A stretch of DNA of 64,000 bases. It comes from Flavobacterium dankookense. Lineage in GTDB: Bacteria > Bacteroidota > Bacteroidia > Flavobacteriales > Flavobacteriaceae. The position numbers and the translations under genes are program-made. The stretch covers positions 124,001-188,000 of the forward strand of contig NZ_SNXR01000013.1 in NCBI RefSeq assembly GCF_004362665.1, read 5' to 3'. Below the pieces are notes generated by a model that made no database searches, had not been told where the DNA came from, and saw only the letters and a program-made list of their open reading frames with translations. Below, one piece after another: positions 60,516-64,000 of the stretch (its first letter is position 1; every line of letters begins with the position of its first letter).

Positions 60516-61031
60516 ATGAAAAAAATTACTTTATTGTTTATGTTTATCGGGATGATAACATTACAAAGCTGCACAGTTAATGAAGATACTGATAATTTTG
60601 ATAACGATACTATTAGTGAAGTTTGGGAATACAATCAAAATGTGAATTTTATACCAAATAATAATTTTAGTGTATTATTACCTTTTCAACATTCTATTTT
60701 TCCTTCAGATATGGTTTTAGTTTACAGACTTTCTGATTTTGATAATGGTAATGATGTTTGGAAGTTAATGCCTGAAACCTATTACTTCGCCGATGGAACT
60801 TTGGATTTTGGATATACCAATGATTTTACTCAAAATAATGCTTTAGTTCAAATGATAGGAAATGATCTTTTAAGTCTTCCAGCAGATTTGAGATTAAATC
60901 AAGTGATTAGAATAGTTGTTGTACCAGGATTTTTTGGAAATAAAGGAACGGAAATCGACTTCAGTAATTATGATGAAACAATAGAAAAACTTGGTTTAAC
61001 CAATAAACCAATCAAAAAGATAAGTTTGTAA
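60516..61031 (+). CDS. Lipoprotein of unknown function
   Basis: 171 residues with lipobox L-Q-S-C at 16-19. An acidic linker (D-T-D-N-F-D-N-D) is followed by strand-rich sequence with W-E-Y-N-Q-N-V, D-M-V-L-V-Y-R-L and V-I-R-I-V-V-V-P-G-F-F-G. No family recognised. The upstream region lacks a good TAnnTTTG box and instead has a sigma-54-like promoter. Its own terminator follows. Confidence 0.78.
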   Translation: MKKITLLFMFIGMITLQSCTVNEDTDNFDNDTISEVWEYNQNVNFIPNNNFSVLLPFQHSIFPSDMVLVYRLSDFDNGNDVWKLMPETYYFADGTLDFGYTNDFTQNNALVQMIGNDLLSLPADLRLNQVIRIVVVPGFFGNKGTEIDFSNYDETIEKLGLTNKPIKKISL

Positions 61032-61051
61032 AATCATATCTGAATAATTTC

Positions 61052-61080
61052 AAAACCACACTTTTTAGTGTGGTTTTTTT
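61052..61080 (+). terminator. Intrinsic terminator of the 60516 lipoprotein gene
   Basis: AAAACCACAC pairs with GTGTGGTTTT around a 7-base loop and a T run follows. Confidence 0.85.
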
Positions 61081-61161
61081 ATGATTTTTAGTTGCGTTTT
61101 TGTCAAATCTGTAAATTCAACTGCTTTTTAACGATAAAAAATACATTTAAACAATTTTTAC

Positions 61162-61177
61162 CCCTAAAAAAATAGGG
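61162..61177 (+). promoter_or_regulatory. Candidate operator upstream of the GSIII gene
   Basis: Inverted repeat CCCTA-N6-TAGGG, centred 36 bases before the -7 element, just upstream of where a -33 box would be. TAGGGTATAA recurs at 61227, inside the leader. Confidence 0.45.
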
Positions 61178-61205
61178 TATAATTATAATTTGAATAAAAT
61201 GTTTA

Positions 61206-61213
61206 TATATTTG
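61206..61213 (+). promoter_or_regulatory. TAnnTTTG -7 element of the GSIII gene
   Basis: TATATTTG lies 40 bases before the ATG at 61254. Confidence 0.55.
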
Positions 61214-61253
61214 CATCGAATTATTAGGGTATAACTTTTAAAAACTTAATTTT

Positions 61254-63443
61254 ATGTCAACTTTACGTTTTCAAGCATTAAAAGATGCATCGGGTAGAAA
61301 GCCTGTAAAATTTGAAGAAGCTGGAAAGAAATCAGCTCTTTTTGGTTCTAATGTGTTTAATGATAAAGCAATGAAGCAATATTTAACTTCAGATGCTTAT
61401 AAAGGAGTAAAAGATGCAGTGCAGCACGGAACTAAAATTGATAGAAAATTAGCCGATTATATTGCAATGGGTATGAAAGAATGGGCGCTTTCTAAAGGTG
61501 TAACTCATTATACACACTGGTTTCAACCACTAACAGGAACAACTGCAGAGAAGCATGATGCTTTTTTTGAAACTTCATATGATGGTTCAGATCCAGTTGA
61601 AAAATTTGGTGGTGGTCAATTAGTACAACAAGAACCTGATGCTTCTTCTTTTCCAAATGGAGGAATTAGAAATACATTTGAAGCTCGTGGATATACTGCT
61701 TGGGATCCAACATCTCCAGCGTTTATTTTTGGAACTACTTTATGTATTCCTACAGTTTTCATCTCATATACAGGTGAAGCTTTAGATTATAAAACACCAC
61801 TTTTACGAGCTTTAAATGCAGTTGATGAAGCGGCAACTGAGGTTTGTAAATATTTTGATAAAAACGTTAAAAAAGTAACTGCAACTTTAGGTTGGGAACA
61901 AGAATATTTCTTGGTAGATGCTTCTTTAGCAAATTCTCGTCCTGATTTAGTGATGACAGGAAGAACATTACTTGGTCATACTTCTGCAAAAGGACAACAA
62001 CTAGATGATCATTACTTTGGTTCAATTCCTTCTCGTGCATTAAATTACATGAGAGAATTAGAAGAAGAATGTATGTTATTGGGAATTCCAGTTAAAACTC
62101 GTCACAATGAAGTAGCTCCAAATCAGTTTGAGTTGGCTCCAATTTTTGAAGAAACAAATCTTGCAGTTGACCATAATTCACTTCTTATGGATGTAATGTC
62201 TAAAGTTGGTGAACGTCATGATTTTAAAGTACTTTTCCACGAAAAACCATTCAAAGGTGTTAATGGTTCAGGTAAACATAACAACTGGTCATTGGCCACA
62301 GATACTGGTGTGAATTTACTTTCTCCAAGTAAAACTCCAATGAGTAATTTACAATTTTTATCGTTTTTTATCAATACAATTAAAGCGGTAAATGATTATG
62401 AAGAATTACTTCGTGCTGCAATTGCAACTGCAAGTAACGACCATAGATTAGGTGCCAATGAAGCTCCGCCGGCAATTATTTCTGTGTTTATTGGAGAGCA
62501 ATTGACTAAAGTTTTAGCTGAATTAGAAGGTGTTTCTAAAGGAAAATTATCTCCAGAAGAAAAAACCGATTTAAAATTGAACGTAGTTGGTAAAATTCCA
62601 GACGTAATGTTGGATAATACCGATAGAAACAGAACGTCTCCATTCGCATTTACAGGAAATAAATTCGAATTTAGAGCGGTTGGTTCTTCTGCTAACTGTG
62701 CTAACGCGATGACAACTTTGAATTCTATCGTTGCAAAACAATTGAAAGAATTTAAAAAAGAAGTAGATGCGTTAATCGAGAAAAAAGACTTGAAAAAAGA
62801 TGAAGCTATTTTCAATGTGTTGAGAGAATACATCAAAGAAACTAAAAACATCCTTTTTGAAGGTGATGGTTATAGCGATGCTTGGGAAAAAGAAGCTAAA
62901 AAACGTGGCTTAAGTAATCATAAAACTACGCCAGCGGCTTTGAAAGCTAAAGTATCTAAAAAAGCGTTGGATTTATTCAAAGAATTAAACGTTATGAACC
63001 ACGTTGAGGTAGAAGCACGTTACGAAATCGAATTGGAAGAATACACTAAAAAAATCCAAATTGAAGGTAGAGTTTTAGGTGATATTGCTCGTAATCACGT
63101 AATTCCAACGGCTATTCGTTACCAAAACACGTTGATTGAAAACGTACGTGGATTGAAAGAAATCTTCGGAAAAGATTTTGAAAAAATTGCAAAAGAACAA
63201 ATCTCTTTAATCAAAGAAATTTCGGCTCACATCGAAGGCATTAACTCTAATGTTGAAGCCATGACAGAAGCTCGCAAAAAAGCGAATGCATTAACTGATG
63301 CGCAAAAAATGGCTGAAATGTATTGCGATAAAGTAAAACCATATTTCGAAGTAATTCGCGAGCACTGTGATAAATTAGAGCTTTTAGTGGATGACGAAGT
63401 TTGGACGTTGACTAAATATAGAGAATTGTTGTTTACAAGATAA
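61254..63443 (+). CDS. glnN: Type III glutamine synthetase
   Basis: 729 residues, the GSIII length (GSI is about 450). F-G-S-N-V-F-N near the start, H-W-F-Q-P-L-T-G, G-W-E-Q-E-Y-F-L-V-D, T-R-H-N-E-V-A-P-N-Q-F-E, N-G-S-G-K-H-N-N-W-S and N-R-T-S-P-F-A-F-T-G are catalytic and GSIII hallmark stretches. A C-terminal helical tail closes it. It assimilates ammonia into glutamine, and is the main form in Bacteroidota. A dyad CCCTA-N6-TAGGG upstream is a candidate nitrogen-control site. Confidence 0.95.
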   Translation: MSTLRFQALKDASGRKPVKFEEAGKKSALFGSNVFNDKAMKQYLTSDAYKGVKDAVQHGTKIDRKLADYIAMGMKEWALSKGVTHYTHWFQPLTGTTAEKHDAFFETSYDGSDPVEKFGGGQLVQQEPDASSFPNGGIRNTFEARGYTAWDPTSPAFIFGTTLCIPTVFISYTGEALDYKTPLLRALNAVDEAATEVCKYFDKNVKKVTATLGWEQEYFLVDASLANSRPDLVMTGRTLLGHTSAKGQQLDDHYFGSIPSRALNYMRELEEECMLLGIPVKTRHNEVAPNQFELAPIFEETNLAVDHNSLLMDVMSKVGERHDFKVLFHEKPFKGVNGSGKHNNWSLATDTGVNLLSPSKTPMSNLQFLSFFINTIKAVNDYEELLRAAIATASNDHRLGANEAPPAIISVFIGEQLTKVLAELEGVSKGKLSPEEKTDLKLNVVGKIPDVMLDNTDRNRTSPFAFTGNKFEFRAVGSSANCANAMTTLNSIVAKQLKEFKKEVDALIEKKDLKKDEAIFNVLREYIKETKNILFEGDGYSDAWEKEAKKRGLSNHKTTPAALKAKVSKKALDLFKELNVMNHVEVEARYEIELEEYTKKIQIEGRVLGDIARNHVIPTAIRYQNTLIENVRGLKEIFGKDFEKIAKEQISLIKEISAHIEGINSNVEAMTEARKKANALTDAQKMAEMYCDKVKPYFEVIREHCDKLELLVDDEVWTLTKYRELLFTR

Positions 63444-63461
63444 TGAGTTTCTAAATAACAA

Positions 63462-63489
63462 AAAAAGTCCCGATTAATCGGGACTTTTT
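63462..63489. terminator. Bidirectional terminator between the GSIII and SusE/F-like genes
   Basis: AAAAAGTCCCGAT pairs with ATCGGGACTTTTT. Confidence 0.85.
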
Positions 63490-63512
63490 GTTTAATAATA
63501 CTAACCAACTTT

Positions 63513-64000
63513 TTATAATTGTGTTACAGTATATGTTGCTGAACCATTAAAGTTGATGGTTAGTTCTATTCTATAGTTTTTTGGTGTTCCAGTTGTGTTG
63601 CTTATCGTTATTGGTGTACCATTACTTTCAACACTTCCATCGGCTAGGTTGTCACCATGTAATTCTCCTTTTGGATCTGGATAATAAAAATCATATTGTA
63701 GAGAATTATTAGCTGAAATACTAATATTGAATGTGAACTTATTAGTAGCTACAGAATAGGTACCATTATAGTAATTCGAAGTAAGAGAATTTCTAAGTTT
63801 AGGAGCAAGAGAATCCAAGCCTAAGCCAAATTGATTAAGCGGATAATCTGGATTATATGCATTTCCTAATTGAATTAAATAAAATCCATTTGTATCAACT
63901 AAAAAACTAGCGCCATTTACTTGAAGATTATTTGTTAAATTAACTCCATATACAGGTGAAGAAGCATTGTTTGTAGCAAGAAACTTTAATTCTGTTCCAG
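63513..64000 (-). CDS. SusE/SusF-like outer-membrane protein, C-terminal part (truncated by window)
   Basis: The frame is open to the window edge, so only the last ~161 residues are present. They are beta-rich: V-N-G-A-S-F-L-V-D-T-N-G-F-Y-L-I-Q, then F-D-F-Y-Y-P-like Y-D-F-Y-Y-P-D-P-K-G, then R-I-E-L-T-I-N-F-N-G-S-A-T-Y-T-V. That is the immunoglobulin-like/starch-binding pattern of SusE and SusF C-termini. If correct, a Sus-type glycan uptake cluster may continue beyond the window. Other beta-sandwich lipoproteins cannot be excluded. Confidence 0.5.
   Translation of the reverse strand, partial: GTELKFLATNNASSPVYGVNLTNNLQVNGASFLVDTNGFYLIQLGNAYNPDYPLNQFGLGLDSLAPKLRNSLTSNYYNGTYSVATNKFTFNISISANNSLQYDFYYPDPKGELHGDNLADGSVESNGTPITISNTTGTPKNYRIELTINFNGSATYTVTQL

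Overview
The window is a low-GC chromosomal segment that looks like Flavobacterium or a close relative (Bacteroidota, Flavobacteriaceae). The reasons are TAnnTTTG -7 promoter elements in front of many genes, almost no Shine-Dalgarno sequences, a secreted protein with a type IX (type B) sorting domain, a type III glutamine synthetase, a fused branched-chain 2-oxoacid dehydrogenase E1, a SusE/F-like protein end, and several DUF families typical of the group. Most of it is ordinary chromosome. There are no rRNA genes, CRISPR arrays, transposases or integrases. Two tRNA genes (Thr-TGT, Glu-TTC) are present.

Layout. 0-9 kb (+ strand): truncated QueD/PTPS, PrxQ peroxiredoxin, mannose-6-phosphate isomerase, tRNA-Thr, EamA transporter, aquaporin, AlkB-type dioxygenase, fatty acid hydroxylase, a tandem DUF2805 pair, an M61 peptidase and a DUF4369 lipoprotein. 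9-24 kb: a giant SBBP/T9SS surface protein, a B12-binding radical SAM protein, RimO, a FadL-like porin with a Trp/Gly-rich lipoprotein, ProRS, tRNA-Glu-rpsT, and a PAS histidine kinase/response regulator pair. 24-43 kb: TypA, fused E1, a degenerate M1-like peptidase joined to a probable outer-membrane barrel, LOG, UvrA, a ClC channel, the acpH-ggt-alkD run and a phosphoglucosamine/phosphomannomutase. 50-64 kb: a possible small-RNA locus, a polysaccharide block (flippase, GT4, YfhO), DUF4834, an outer-membrane protein, a GNAT-like enzyme, TerC, a lipoprotein with a sigma-54-like promoter, GSIII and a SusE/F-like fragment.

The accessory hot spot is 44.7-48.7 kb. Five short genes, all on the minus strand, are separated by copies of a ~135-bp imperfect inverted repeat in one orientation. 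Each repeat starts within a few bases of the upstream stop codon. This is the layout of an integron cassette array without an integrase (CALIN-like). Cargo: a TIR-domain protein with a second nucleotide-hydrolase-like N-terminal domain, a HEPN-type protein with an Rx4H motif, an exported protein, a 21-bp tandem-repeat locus that may encode heptads, and a 55-residue membrane protein. TIR and HEPN effectors suggest antiphage cargo.

Promoter positions repeatedly decide start codons here. Several longer reading frames begin upstream of a TAnnTTTG element, and the first start downstream gives a sensible signal peptide or N-terminus. At least three genes (AlkB-like, fatty acid hydroxylase, histidine kinase) may be transcribed as leaderless mRNAs.
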